From: Gammaproteobacteria bacterium
Lineage (GTDB): Bacteria; Pseudomonadota; Gammaproteobacteria; Steroidobacterales; Steroidobacteraceae
Direction of reading: 5' to 3'
Assembly: GCA_020846815.1 (NCBI GenBank)
Contig: JADLDF010000141.1
Location: 1-17,745 of the forward strand
DNA length: 17,745 bases
Shown: piece after piece, positions 6,774-14,601 of the stretch
How positions within the stretch are numbered: position 1 is the stretch's first letter
Layout: each line of letters starts with the position of its first letter
Position numbers and translations under genes: made by a program
The notes under the pieces: generated by a model
The model's input: the letters and a program-made list of their open reading frames with translations, nothing else
Told to the model about the DNA's origin: nothing
Database searches by the model: none

Positions 6774-9700
6774 CCGAGGTCCCGCATGGCATCGCCGATG
6801 CGCGTGCGCACCTCGCCCAGGCGGTCGGCATCGACGCCCGGATCCCGCTCGCGCCCCTCGAGCAGCTTCAGCAGTTCCTGCAGGCTCGCCCGGCTGCGCG
6901 CGCGCTGCTCCGCGCCGGTGCCGCTGCCCAGCGCGACGGTCCACTGCGCGACGTTGGCGACCGACTCGAGCAGCACGTCGCTGCGGCCGGCATTGAGCGC
7001 TGCGCGCGCGCGAATCGCATATGCCGGCAGACTCGGCTGCACGACCAGGATGCCGTCGAGCAGCGCGATCGCCTGGTCGGCCAGTGCGCGCGACACGCCG
7101 GGATTCGACACGCGCGAGCGCCACTCGGCACGCAGCTGCACGGCATCCATGTACCACGGGGCGGTGCTGCGCACCTGCGCCAGCAGACCATCGAGCTGCG
7201 CGAGCTCGGCGTAGCGGTCCTGCAGCAGCAGGCGCGCGCCGTCGACGGTCGCGCGCGCATCCGGCGGCAGGCCGGCGAGGAGCTCCGCGGCCTCCGGCAG
7301 CGACTCGCCACGGGCGAGCCTACCGATCGACGGCTGCAACGCGGCGTAGCGCAGCAGCACGCTCTGCGGATAGGCGGCCACGGCCTCGCGCGCCAGACGC
7401 CGCGAAGTCTCCAGGTTGCCGAGCGCGCCGACCAGCAGCATGCGCACGTAGAGTCCCTGCTCGCCCTGGCCGAGATTCGCCGCGAGACGCCGCACGCGAT
7501 CGACGGCGCTCGGGTCGAGGCCGCGGAAGTACATCTGGCGGCGCGCGACGTAGCCGAAATCGAGGTTCGCGCCGAGCCCGCGATAGAGCCATGGGGCGCC
7601 GTACTGCAGCGGATCGTAGGCGGCGAGCACGCGGCCGGCCGCGTCCGCGGTGAGGCCGCGGCCGAGCTCGAAGACGCTCGATACCGCCATGCGGTTCGTG
7701 TCGTCGGTGATCAGCGGCGCGCCGGCGGCGAGGCGCGCGGCGCCCGTCTCGTCGACGGCCAGCGCGGCGACCAGGTCCTCGACCGTGTTGATGCCGAAAC
7801 GCGCATAGTGTCCGGGCGTGACCGTGATCGGCGCGCCGCCGGCGCGCGCGACCTGCGTCTCGACGTCCAGCGGCCGGGCGGCGGCGAGGAACACCAGGGT
7901 GTTCGGGTCCGGCCGATAGATCCGTACCGTGCCGAACACGTCGATCAGCGTCGCAGTCAGCGAGCGCAGCAGATCCTCGTCGAGGAAGGCGACGTTCATC
8001 CACTGCACGAAGACTCCGTCCACAGCGAGATGTTCGCGGGCGAGCTGCATGAACTCGCGCGTGTAGAGATGCGAGGCGCCGGCCGTCCAGGGATGCGAGG
8101 GCTGCGAGACGATCGCATCGTAGCGCCGCTCCGTCAGCGCCAGCGCGCCGCGCGCGTCGTTGGTGATCACGTCGACGCGCGGATCGGCGAGCGGGTCGAA
8201 CTTGCGCAGCGCCACGGTGCGGCGGTTCGCCTCGATGACCTCCGGCTCGAGCTCGATGACGTCGATGCGGCGCACCGACGGCGGCACGCCCTCGACCACG
8301 ACACCGCCGCCGAAGCCGACGACCAGCATGTCGCGCGCGGCCGGATTGGCGAGCACCGCCAGCGACGACATCCAGAACTCGCCGGAAAAGCGCGGCGGCA
8401 TGCCCGGCGAATCCATCAATGCCTCGGGCAGCCCGTTGGTGCGCAGCGCGAGGCCGCCGTCCTGCTTCAGCACCACGACGCTGGCGCTGCGGCCGACTTC
8501 GTAGTGCACGATGCGGCCGCTGCCGCCGAGATTCAGCGGCGAAGCGAGCAGCAGGCGCTCGGGGACGGCCGGGCGGAAGGCGAGCAGGCTGGCGAGCGTC
8601 GCCACCGCGACCGCGGCAGAGGTCCAGGCGCGGCGGCGCTCGAGCAACAGCAGTGCCAGCAGCGACAGCACCAGGCTCGCGCCGGCAGCGAGCCGGATCG
8701 TGCCTTCGTAGCGCAGCGCCGGAATGATCAGGAAGCCTGCGGCGAGCGCGCCCGCGATGCCGCCGACGGTGTTCCAGGCATAGACGCGGGCACTGGCCGG
8801 CGCGGCATCCTCGGTGCGGTCGGCGAGGATGCGTACCGCCAGCGGATAGGTCGTGCCGATCGCGAACGTCAGCGGCAACAGCAGCGCGAAGCCGAAGAAC
8901 AGGTTGGGATACAGGCCGGCCCTGTCCGGCACGAGTGCATCGAGCAGCAGGAAGGCGACCGCGGCCCAGACGCCCGCGGCGAACAACGCCGCGGCCAGCG
9001 CCGTGATCGAGGCGCTGCGGCTGCGCGCCAGCAGCGCCCCCGCGGCGCCACCGAGCGCGATGCCGCTGAGGAAGCTGCCGAGCATCACACCGAAGGCATA
9101 GATGCTGCTGCCGACGATCTGCGCCAGCATGCGCGTCCAGAGCACCTCGTGCAGGAACGAGACCGCACCGGCGAGCAGCATCAGCGGCAGCACCCAGCTG
9201 GGCCCGGGCGGCAGGCCGATGCGGAACGCCGGACGTGATGCGGCCTGCACCTCGGCTCGGGGCCGGGCCGGCTGCGCCTCCGCCTCCGTCGCGCTCAGCT
9301 GCTGCACGAGCAGCGCCGCGAGCAGGAACACCACGACGTTGATCGCGGCGCCGATCCAGATGCTGCGGCCGAGCCCGAGGTTCGGCAGCAGGACGAAGGC
9401 CGTGGCGAGCGCGCCGGCGACCGCGCCCCCGGTGTTGCTCGCGTAGAGCAGGCCGATGCGACGCCCGATCTGCTCGCGCTCGCGCACGGCGTGGCGCGCG
9501 AGCAGCGGCAGCGTCGCGCCCATGAGCGTCGTCGGCAGCGCGAGCGCGACGAACGCTCCCGCGAGATGGAAGAACGAGAGCCCGACCTGCTCGCTCGAGG
9601 GCGGCGCCGGCTGGCCGCCGAACCAGGCCGCCAGCAGCGCGCGGCTGGCGGCGATCAGCGCCGGCACGACCAGCACCGCCGAGACGGCGATGCCGAGCTC

Positions 9701-10000
9701 GAGCACCGCATAGGCGAGCACCGGCCGCGTGATCCGCGGCAGCAGGCGCTCGACGATCCAGGCACCGAGCGCCAGCCCGCCCATGTAGGCGGCGAGCACC
9801 GTGGCCACGGCCAGCTCCGAGGTGCCGAAGACCAGGCCGAACTGGCGCGTCCAGGCCGTCTGATAGACCAGGGCGGCAAAGCCGCTGAGCACGAAGCACA
9901 GCGACAGCAGCACCAGCAGGGCGGTCTCGCGCCGCGGCGCGGCGGGCCCGGCGGCGGCGTGTGGCGCGCGGGGTTTGACAGCGGCAGTCGATGCGGACAT
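6770..10000 (-). CDS. Fused multi-pass membrane/spermidine-synthase-like protein with helical tail
   Basis: This 1076-residue protein has three parts. Residues 25-475 contain many hydrophobic segments in two halves that look related (SGFAALVYQTAWTR at 39-52; VSFLHEVLWTRM at 280-291; each followed by GGLALG/SGIALGG-like helices). Residues about 495-710 form a spermidine-synthase-like fold: VVGFGGGVVVEG (560-571) and VIELEP (581-586) for SAM-type ligand binding, then NDARGAL (614-620). In true SpeE an acidic D-x-x-D-P segment holds the amine; here the region reads SQPSHPW (632-638), so polyamine synthesis is doubtful. Residues about 790-1076 are alpha-helical and TPR-like. Fusions of this type are annotated as MFS transporter/spermidine synthase with unknown reaction. 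It is first in a two-gene operon with the S41 protease. Confidence 0.88.
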   Translation of the reverse strand: MSASTAAVKPRAPHAAAGPAAPRRETALLVLLSLCFVLSGFAALVYQTAWTRQFGLVFGTSELAVATVLAAYMGGLALGAWIVERLLPRITRPVLAYAVLELGIAVSAVLVVPALIAASRALLAAWFGGQPAPPSSEQVGLSFFHLAGAFVALALPTTLMGATLPLLARHAVREREQIGRRIGLLYASNTGGAVAGALATAFVLLPNLGLGRSIWIGAAINVVVFLLAALLVQQLSATEAEAQPARPRAEVQAASRPAFRIGLPPGPSWVLPLMLLAGAVSFLHEVLWTRMLAQIVGSSIYAFGVMLGSFLSGIALGGAAGALLARSRSASITALAAALFAAGVWAAVAFLLLDALVPDRAGLYPNLFFGFALLLPLTFAIGTTYPLAVRILADRTEDAAPASARVYAWNTVGGIAGALAAGFLIIPALRYEGTIRLAAGASLVLSLLALLLLERRRAWTSAAVAVATLASLLAFRPAVPERLLLASPLNLGGSGRIVHYEVGRSASVVVLKQDGGLALRTNGLPEALMDSPGMPPRFSGEFWMSSLAVLANPAARDMLVVGFGGGVVVEGVPPSVRRIDVIELEPEVIEANRRTVALRKFDPLADPRVDVITNDARGALALTERRYDAIVSQPSHPWTAGASHLYTREFMQLAREHLAVDGVFVQWMNVAFLDEDLLRSLTATLIDVFGTVRIYRPDPNTLVFLAAARPLDVETQVARAGGAPITVTPGHYARFGINTVEDLVAALAVDETGAARLAAGAPLITDDTNRMAVSSVFELGRGLTADAAGRVLAAYDPLQYGAPWLYRGLGANLDFGYVARRQMYFRGLDPSAVDRVRRLAANLGQGEQGLYVRMLLVGALGNLETSRRLAREAVAAYPQSVLLRYAALQPSIGRLARGESLPEAAELLAGLPPDARATVDGARLLLQDRYAELAQLDGLLAQVRSTAPWYMDAVQLRAEWRSRVSNPGVSRALADQAIALLDGILVVQPSLPAYAIRARAALNAGRSDVLLESVANVAQWTVALGSGTGAEQRARSRASLQELLKLLEGRERDPGVDADRLGEVRTRIGDAMRDLG

Positions 10001-10040
10001 GGTCGCGCTTTGTGCCTGCCCGGTCCCGGATTGTCAAACC
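9972..10040. repeat. Inverted repeat flanking the divergent start region
   Basis: GGTTTGACA (9972-9980) and TGTCAAACC (10032-10040) are perfect inverted copies, about 50 bases apart. The right copy contains the -35 hexamer of the minus-strand promoter, and the left copy lies in the first codons of the synthase-like gene. This could be a looped operator or coincidence. Confidence 0.45.
10009..10037 (-). promoter_or_regulatory. Candidate sigma70-type promoter for the synthase-like/protease operon
   Basis: Reading the minus strand, a perfect TTGACA (10037-10032) is followed by a 17-base spacer and CACAAA (10014-10009), a weak -10. The -10 ends 8 bases before the ATG, so a very short or absent leader is implied. 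Confidence 0.45.
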
Positions 10041-10078
10041 GCCGGCGGGCGCGTCGCGACGAACGGACGAGGCACGAC

Positions 10079-10897
10079 ATGCAACCAGCCGATGCTTGTG
10101 GCGTGATCACGCTGACGACCGACTTCGGCCACAAGGATCCGTTCGTCGGCGTCATGAAGGGCCGCATCTACGAGCGTTTCCCGGCCGCGCGCATCGTCGA
10201 TCTGACGCACGAGATCCTGGCGCACTGGCCGGCCGAGGCCGGATTCTGGCTGGCGCGCTCCTTCGCCTACTTCCCGCGCGGCACGGTGCACGTCGCCGTC
10301 GTCGATCCGGGCGTCGGCACGGCGCGCGACATCGTGCTGGTCGAGGCCGCCGGGCACCTGCTGCTCGCGCCCGACAACGGGCTGCTGGCGCCGGTCGTGG
10401 CGCGGATCGCGGATGCGACCGTGCGCCGCCTCGACGCGACGCGTCTGGGCAGCTTCGGGCTCGGCCGCATCAGCGCGACTTTTCACGGCCGCGACATCTT
10501 CGCGCCGCTGGCCGCCGAGCTGGCCGCCGGACGGGCGGGCGCGGGGGAACTCGGCCCCGTCATGCAGGGTCTGGTACCGGCATGGGTCGACGAACCGCAA
10601 CAGGCGAGCGACGGCGCGGTCCAGGGCGTGGTGATCACGGTGGACCATTTCGGCAACCTCATCAGCAACATAGACAGCCGCTGGCTCGGCGGCCTGGTCG
10701 AACCGCATGTCTATGCCGGCAACCGCGTGCTGCCGGTCCGGCGCACCTACGGCGATGCGCGGCCCGGCGAATTCCTGGCGCTGGTGAATTCCTTCGACGT
10801 GCTGGAGATCGCCTGCGCCGAAGGCAGTGCTGCGGACGGCCTGGGGCTGTCGCGGGGCGCTCCGGTCGTGGTGCGCGACGCCGTGCGCCACAGCTGA
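10079..10897 (+). CDS. S-adenosyl-L-methionine hydrolase (adenosine-forming), DUF62 family
   Basis: This 272-residue protein covers the whole SAM hydroxide adenosyltransferase family, a relative of fluorinase and chlorinase. Motifs in order: TLTTDFGHKDPFVGVMKG (11-28), VVDPGVGTARD (74-84), LAPDNGLL (96-103), TFHGRDIFAP (134-143) and DHFGNLISNI (189-198). The Asp-Arg-His triad described for archaeal DUF62 proteins maps to Asp76, Arg83 and His136 with nearly the same spacing. The family cleaves SAM to adenosine and methionine using a water-derived hydroxide. It appears cytosolic and single-domain. A GAGG lies about 7 bases before the ATG. It diverges from the synthase-like operon across 78 bases. 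Why bacteria hydrolyse SAM in this way is not well understood. Confidence 0.93.
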   Translation: MQPADACGVITLTTDFGHKDPFVGVMKGRIYERFPAARIVDLTHEILAHWPAEAGFWLARSFAYFPRGTVHVAVVDPGVGTARDIVLVEAAGHLLLAPDNGLLAPVVARIADATVRRLDATRLGSFGLGRISATFHGRDIFAPLAAELAAGRAGAGELGPVMQGLVPAWVDEPQQASDGAVQGVVITVDHFGNLISNIDSRWLGGLVEPHVYAGNRVLPVRRTYGDARPGEFLALVNSFDVLEIACAEGSAADGLGLSRGAPVVVRDAVRHS

Positions 10898-10921
10898 GGA
10901 AGGGGCCGGACGCGGCCAAAC

Positions 10922-10949
10922 TTGCCAAGGCGCGCGATTTCGCTATAGT
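10922..10949 (+). promoter_or_regulatory. Sigma70-type promoter of the small acidic gene and lysAC
   Basis: TTGCCA (10922-10927) and TATAGT (10944-10949), separated by 16 bases, form the best housekeeping promoter in the window. The predicted start near 10956 gives a leader of about 60 bases before the ATG at 11015. Confidence 0.65.
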
Positions 10950-10968
10950 TCGGGCCTCCCCCGAGCTC

Positions 10969-10986
10969 GGCACTCATTTAAGTGCC
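10969..10986 (+). other. Leader hairpin upstream of the small acidic gene
   Basis: GGCACT and AGTGCC form a perfect 6-bp stem around the loop CATTTA, inside the predicted leader and about 10 bases before an AAGGA-like purine run. It could mildly control translation or RNA stability. It is too small for a known riboswitch, and no T-tract follows. Confidence 0.4.
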
Positions 10987-11014
10987 TGATTAAAAAGGAC
11001 TTAGAGCCAACGTG

Positions 11015-11242
11015 ATGTCTGAACGAGACACCGAGAGCTTCGACCTCGACGACGACTTTCTTGGCGAGTCGACCGCCCAGGAAGAAGGCAACGACTACGA
11101 CCGTTTCCTCGATCGCGTCGACCGCCGCACGCGCCCCGTGCCCGGCAAGCGTGGCAAGGCAGCCTGGAGCAAGCTCGAGGAAGTCCTGGCCGACAAAAAA
11201 CTCGAAAAGGACCTTCGCGAAGTCTACGACGACGATTTCTAG
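11015..11242 (+). CDS. Small acidic protein, PA3496-like
   Basis: This is 75 residues from the ATG at 11015; an in-frame GTG immediately before it is the less likely start. The N-terminal half is highly acidic and polar (SFDLDDDFLGES) and probably disordered. A basic patch follows (RVDRRTRPVPGKRGK), then a charged helix (WSKLEEVLADKKLEKDLREVYDDDF). The last segment, with its EEVLADKKLEKDL core and acidic end, resembles small proteins annotated as the PA3496 family, for which an envelope-integrity role has been proposed. I make that link from memory of the pattern and it is tentative. It has its own promoter and precedes lysAC by 50 bases, so the two genes are probably co-transcribed. No membrane segment or signal peptide is present. 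Confidence 0.8.
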   Translation: MSERDTESFDLDDDFLGESTAQEEGNDYDRFLDRVDRRTRPVPGKRGKAAWSKLEEVLADKKLEKDLREVYDDDF

Positions 11243-11292
11243 CGGCGTCGTACCCTGCCGCCGCGCGGCCGGCCCTTCTCCCAGAGGACAAC

Positions 11293-13881
11293 ATGAGCAC
11301 GCAGGTCGGCCCATCCTGGGTCGTGCTGAAGTTCGGCGGCACCAGTGTGTCGAACGAGCGGAACTGGCGGAGCATCGCGGCCACCTGCCGCGAGCGCCTC
11401 GCCACGGGTGCGCGGGTGCTGGTGGTGCATTCCGCCGTCACCGGCGTCACCGATCGCCTCGAAAAACTGCTCGCCGCGGCGCTGAAGGGCGAGCATGCGG
11501 AGCCACTGGCCGCGCTGCGGGCCCGCCACCACGAGCTCTCCGATGAGCTCGGCCTCGGCGCGGACGACGGCACGGCGCGCGGCTTCGCCGAGCTCGCGCA
11601 GCTGCTCGACGGCATCGCGCTGATGCGCGAGTGCACCGATCGCACGCGCGCACGGGTGCTGGCGATGGGCGAGCTGCTCGCCACCGAGATCGGCGCGCGC
11701 TATCTGCGCAGCGTCGGCCTCGATGCCTCGTGGGCGGATGCGCGCCAGATGCTCGCGGCCGAGCAGCGCCGCAGCGCCACCGAGCGCGCGGGTTTCCTGT
11801 CCGCGACCTGCGGTTTTGCGCCCGATCCGGCCCTGCGACAGCGGCTCGCGGCCGCCACACCCGTGGTCGTCACCCAGGGCTTCATCGCCAGCGATGCCGA
11901 CGGGCAGACGGTACTGCTCGGTCGCGGCGGCTCGGACACCTCGGCGGCCTACCTTGCGGCCAAGCTGCAGGCGAGCCGGCTGGAGATCTGGACCGACGTG
12001 CCCGGCATGTTCAGCGCCAATCCGCGCGCCACGCCGACCGCGCGCCAGCTGCTGACCCTGACCTACGACGAGGCCCAGGAAATCGCCACCGCTGGCGCGA
12101 AGGTGCTGCATCCGCGCTGCATCCTGCCGGCGCGCCAGTACCGCATCCCGCTGTACGTTTATGCGACCCAGGCACCGCAGCTCGGCGGCACGCTGCTGAC
12201 CGCCCTGCCGGTCAGCGAGGCGGCGCAGGTCAAGGCCGTCTGCGTCAAAAAGGGCGTGACCCTGGTGTCGATGGACAGCCCCGGCATGTGGCACCAGGTC
12301 GGCTTCCTCGCCGACGCCTTCCAGGTGTTCAAGGATCACGGCATGTCGGTCGATCTGGTGTCGACTTCCGAGACCAACGTCACCGTCACACTGGACCCGC
12401 AGGCCAACACGCTGGACGCGCAGTCGCTGGCCGCGCTGCAGCGCGACCTCGGCCAGCTCTGTCGCGTGCAGCTCATCGGGCCCTGCGCCTCGGTCAGCCT
12501 GGTCGGCCGCAACATCCGCGGCATCCTGCATCAGCTCGGCGGCGCGTTCGAGCTGTTCGAGGAACAGAAGATCTATCTGGTCAGCCAGGCTGCCAACGAC
12601 CTGAACTTCACCTTCGTGGTCGACGAGAGCCAGGGCGACCGGCTGGTCGAGGAACTGCACGACATGCTGGTGCGCCCGGTGCGCGCCGATGCGGTGCTGG
12701 GGCCGACCTGGGAGCAGCTGTTCGGCAAAGGCGCCGCGCTGCCGGCGGCCGCGCCGGCATGGTGGGAGACGCGGCGCACGGAGCTGCTCGCACTGATGCA
12801 GGAGCACGACGCGGCTTACGTCTACGACACGGCCACGGTGCGCGAGCGCTGCGCGCGGCTGAAGTCGCTGCAGTCCGTGTCGCGCGTGCTGTACGCGATC
12901 AAGGCCAACGCCAACGCCGGGCTGCTGCGCGTCGTGCACGCCGCGGGGCTCGGCCTCGAATGCGTGTCGCGCGGCGAGGCCGAGCACGCGCTGCACGCGG
13001 TGCCGGGCCTCGCGCCGGACGAGATCCTGTTCACGCCGAACTTCGCGCCGCGCGTCGAGTACGAGTGGGCGCTCGCGGCCGGCCTGCGGGTCACGGTCGA
13101 CAATGCCTTCGTGCTGCGCGAGTGGCCGGCGTTGTTCGCCGGTCGCGAGATCTTCGTGCGCGTCGACCCGGGCACCGGCCGCGGCCACCACCAGCACGTG
13201 CGCACCGGCGGCAAGTACTCCAAGTTCGGCGTGCCGATCGAAGAGATGGACGAGCTGATCCGCCTGACCGAGGCCGCGGGCGCGCGCATCGTCGGGCTGC
13301 ACGCCCACGTCGGCAGCGGCATTTTCGACCTCGAGAGCTGGGCCGACACCGGCCGCCAGCTCGCGGCGCTGCTGCCGCGCCTGCCGCAGGTGCGCGCGAT
13401 CGACGTCGGCGGCGGCCTCGGCGTGCCGGACCGCGCCGGCAAGCCCGCGCTCGACCTCGCGCGCCTCGACGCGCGGCTGGCCGAAATCCGGCGCGAGCTC
13501 GGCGCGGTCGAGCTCTGGCTCGAGCCGGGCCGCTACGTCGTCGCCGAGTCGGGCGTGCTGCTGGCGCGCGTCACGCAGACCAAGCGCAAGGGCGCCTCGG
13601 GCTACGTCGGCATCGCCACCGGCATGAACTCGCTGATCCGCCCCGCGCTCTACGGCGCGCACCACGACATCCTGAACCTCTCGCGTCTCGAGGAGCCCGC
13701 GACCGAGATCGTCGATGTCGTGGGGCCGATCTGCGAGACCGGCGATTTCCTGGGCCACGACCGCCTGCTGCCCCCGACGCGCGAGGGCGACGTGCTGCTG
13801 GTCGCGACCGCCGGCGCCTATGGTGCGGCCATGGCCTCGCGCTACAACCTGCGCGAGCCTGCGCCCGAGCTGCTGGTTTGA
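11293..13881 (+). CDS. lysAC: Bifunctional aspartate kinase / diaminopimelate decarboxylase
   Basis: This 862-residue fusion carries out the first and last steps of lysine synthesis by the diaminopimelate route. Residues 8-300 are the amino-acid kinase domain: KFGGTSVS (13-20), GRGGSDTSAA (210-219) and WTDVPGMFSANPR (233-245). Residues about 310-465 are tandem ACT-type segments (VSMDSPGMWHQVGFLADAF; SVSLVGRNIRG), the usual site of feedback control by lysine or threonine. Residues about 490-862 form the PLP-dependent decarboxylase: Lys537 in YAIKAN binds PLP, HVGSG is at 672-676, GGGLG at 706-710, EPGR at 744-747, and CETGD begins with the likely catalytic Cys814. AGAGGA lies 4 bases before the ATG. 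The fusion is known from Xanthomonas and Xylella, where one protein replaces separate LysC and LysA. All key residues are present. Confidence 0.96.
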   Translation: MSTQVGPSWVVLKFGGTSVSNERNWRSIAATCRERLATGARVLVVHSAVTGVTDRLEKLLAAALKGEHAEPLAALRARHHELSDELGLGADDGTARGFAELAQLLDGIALMRECTDRTRARVLAMGELLATEIGARYLRSVGLDASWADARQMLAAEQRRSATERAGFLSATCGFAPDPALRQRLAAATPVVVTQGFIASDADGQTVLLGRGGSDTSAAYLAAKLQASRLEIWTDVPGMFSANPRATPTARQLLTLTYDEAQEIATAGAKVLHPRCILPARQYRIPLYVYATQAPQLGGTLLTALPVSEAAQVKAVCVKKGVTLVSMDSPGMWHQVGFLADAFQVFKDHGMSVDLVSTSETNVTVTLDPQANTLDAQSLAALQRDLGQLCRVQLIGPCASVSLVGRNIRGILHQLGGAFELFEEQKIYLVSQAANDLNFTFVVDESQGDRLVEELHDMLVRPVRADAVLGPTWEQLFGKGAALPAAAPAWWETRRTELLALMQEHDAAYVYDTATVRERCARLKSLQSVSRVLYAIKANANAGLLRVVHAAGLGLECVSRGEAEHALHAVPGLAPDEILFTPNFAPRVEYEWALAAGLRVTVDNAFVLREWPALFAGREIFVRVDPGTGRGHHQHVRTGGKYSKFGVPIEEMDELIRLTEAAGARIVGLHAHVGSGIFDLESWADTGRQLAALLPRLPQVRAIDVGGGLGVPDRAGKPALDLARLDARLAEIRRELGAVELWLEPGRYVVAESGVLLARVTQTKRKGASGYVGIATGMNSLIRPALYGAHHDILNLSRLEEPATEIVDVVGPICETGDFLGHDRLLPPTREGDVLLVATAGAYGAAMASRYNLREPAPELLV

Positions 13882-13976
13882 TTCCTGCGTGACGGGCGCC
13901 TGTTGTTGCCACGACGTCCATCCGTGGATGCTGTGCTCTGGCTGGCGCGGGTTCCCCGTCCGCCGGAGCATCCTGT

Positions 13977-13980
13977 GAGG
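13977..13980 (+). promoter_or_regulatory. Ribosome binding site deciding the start of the exported repeat protein
   Basis: GAGG lies 6 bases before the GTG at 13987. The start chosen this way puts a basic residue and a hydrophobic signal at the very N-terminus, whereas the ATG at 13903 would add 28 residues of atypical sequence. Confidence 0.6.
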
Positions 13981-13986
13981 TACATC

Positions 13987-14598
13987 GTGTCGAAGTTCCC
14001 GGTCGCAGTGGTTCTCTTGCTGGCGTCGTCGCTGCTCCCGGCAGCCGAGCCAGGTTCGAAGACTTTTGACGCCTCCAGGTATTCACAGGCGGTGACCGGC
14101 TGCGACCGGCTTGCGGCCCATCCCGAGGATCCGTTCAAGGTTGTGGCGGGCCTCGATACGAAGGATGTGGATTTCACCGCCGCGATTGCGGCCTGCCGCA
14201 TCGCGCTGGAGAAGGATCCGGGGAATCCGCGGATCCAGTATCAGCTCGCGCGTGCGTTGACCTACGCCGGCCAGGTCAAGGAAGCCCTGCCGCTGATCGG
14301 CAAGTCGGCAGCGCTGCATTATCCGCAGGCGCTGTTCGTCAACGGTTATCTGCATCTCGAAGGGTTCGCCGGCGCGCCAAAGGATGCCTGCCGTGCGGCG
14401 GAGCTGATCCGCGAATCGGCCGAATACGGTCGCATGGCCGGTATCCTCGGATTCCCGGCGTTTGCGCTGGAAGGGCGGTTCAAGGGCTGCGCGGCAGACC
14501 CCGGCAAGCCCGAAATTGCAGCGTTTCTCGAAGCCGCCAGGGCTGCGACCTCCGATTACTACCACGGACTGCTGATCAACGCGCTCCTGCGCCAGTAG
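13987..14598 (+). CDS. Exported small TPR/Sel1-like repeat protein
   Basis: This is 203 residues from the GTG at 13987. Residues 1-19 are a short signal peptide (VSKFPVAVVLLLASSLLPAA). The segment CDRLAAHPEDPFKVVAGL, then VDFTAAIAACRIALEKDPGNPRIQYQLARALTYAGQ, is the opening commonly seen in proteobacterial Sel1/TPR proteins. A second helical pair follows (EALPLIGKSAALHYPQALFVNGYLHLEG). Several cysteines (in TGCDR, AACR, DACR and KGCA) could form disulfides after export. These folds usually mediate protein contacts; the partner is unknown. The gene follows lysAC after 105 bases with no clear promoter, and ends 3 bases before the end of the convergent hisIE. Its third codon positions look less GC-biased than those of its neighbours. 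Confidence 0.75.
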   Translation: MSKFPVAVVLLLASSLLPAAEPGSKTFDASRYSQAVTGCDRLAAHPEDPFKVVAGLDTKDVDFTAAIAACRIALEKDPGNPRIQYQLARALTYAGQVKEALPLIGKSAALHYPQALFVNGYLHLEGFAGAPKDACRAAELIRESAEYGRMAGILGFPAFALEGRFKGCAADPGKPEIAAFLEAARAATSDYYHGLLINALLRQ

Positions 14599-14601
14599 CG
14601 G

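Noticed and set aside
6774..7157. N-terminal extension of the S41 protease to an upstream start
   Set aside because: The added 128 residues overlap the synthase-like gene in another frame and would bury the lipoprotein signal. The GTG at 6773 fits far better.
6707..9238. Open frame of 843 codons antisense to the synthase-like fusion
   Set aside because: Its composition is typical of a shadow frame (Arg/Gln/His repeats). The opposite strand has a full, domain-consistent protein.
11243..11292. Lysine riboswitch before lysAC
   Set aside because: The 50-base gap is too short and has no matching structure. The leader of the preceding gene is also too short.
11239..13971. Open frame of about 910 codons antisense to lysAC
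   Set aside because: It mirrors lysAC in a GC-rich sequence where stop codons are rare on the opposite strand. The product is Arg/His/Gln-rich with no recognisable domain and no ribosome binding site.
13882..13986. Promoter or hairpin in the 105-base gap after lysAC
   Set aside because: The CATCC/GGATG arms leave only a 2-base loop, and the best TTGCCA has no acceptable -10 partner.
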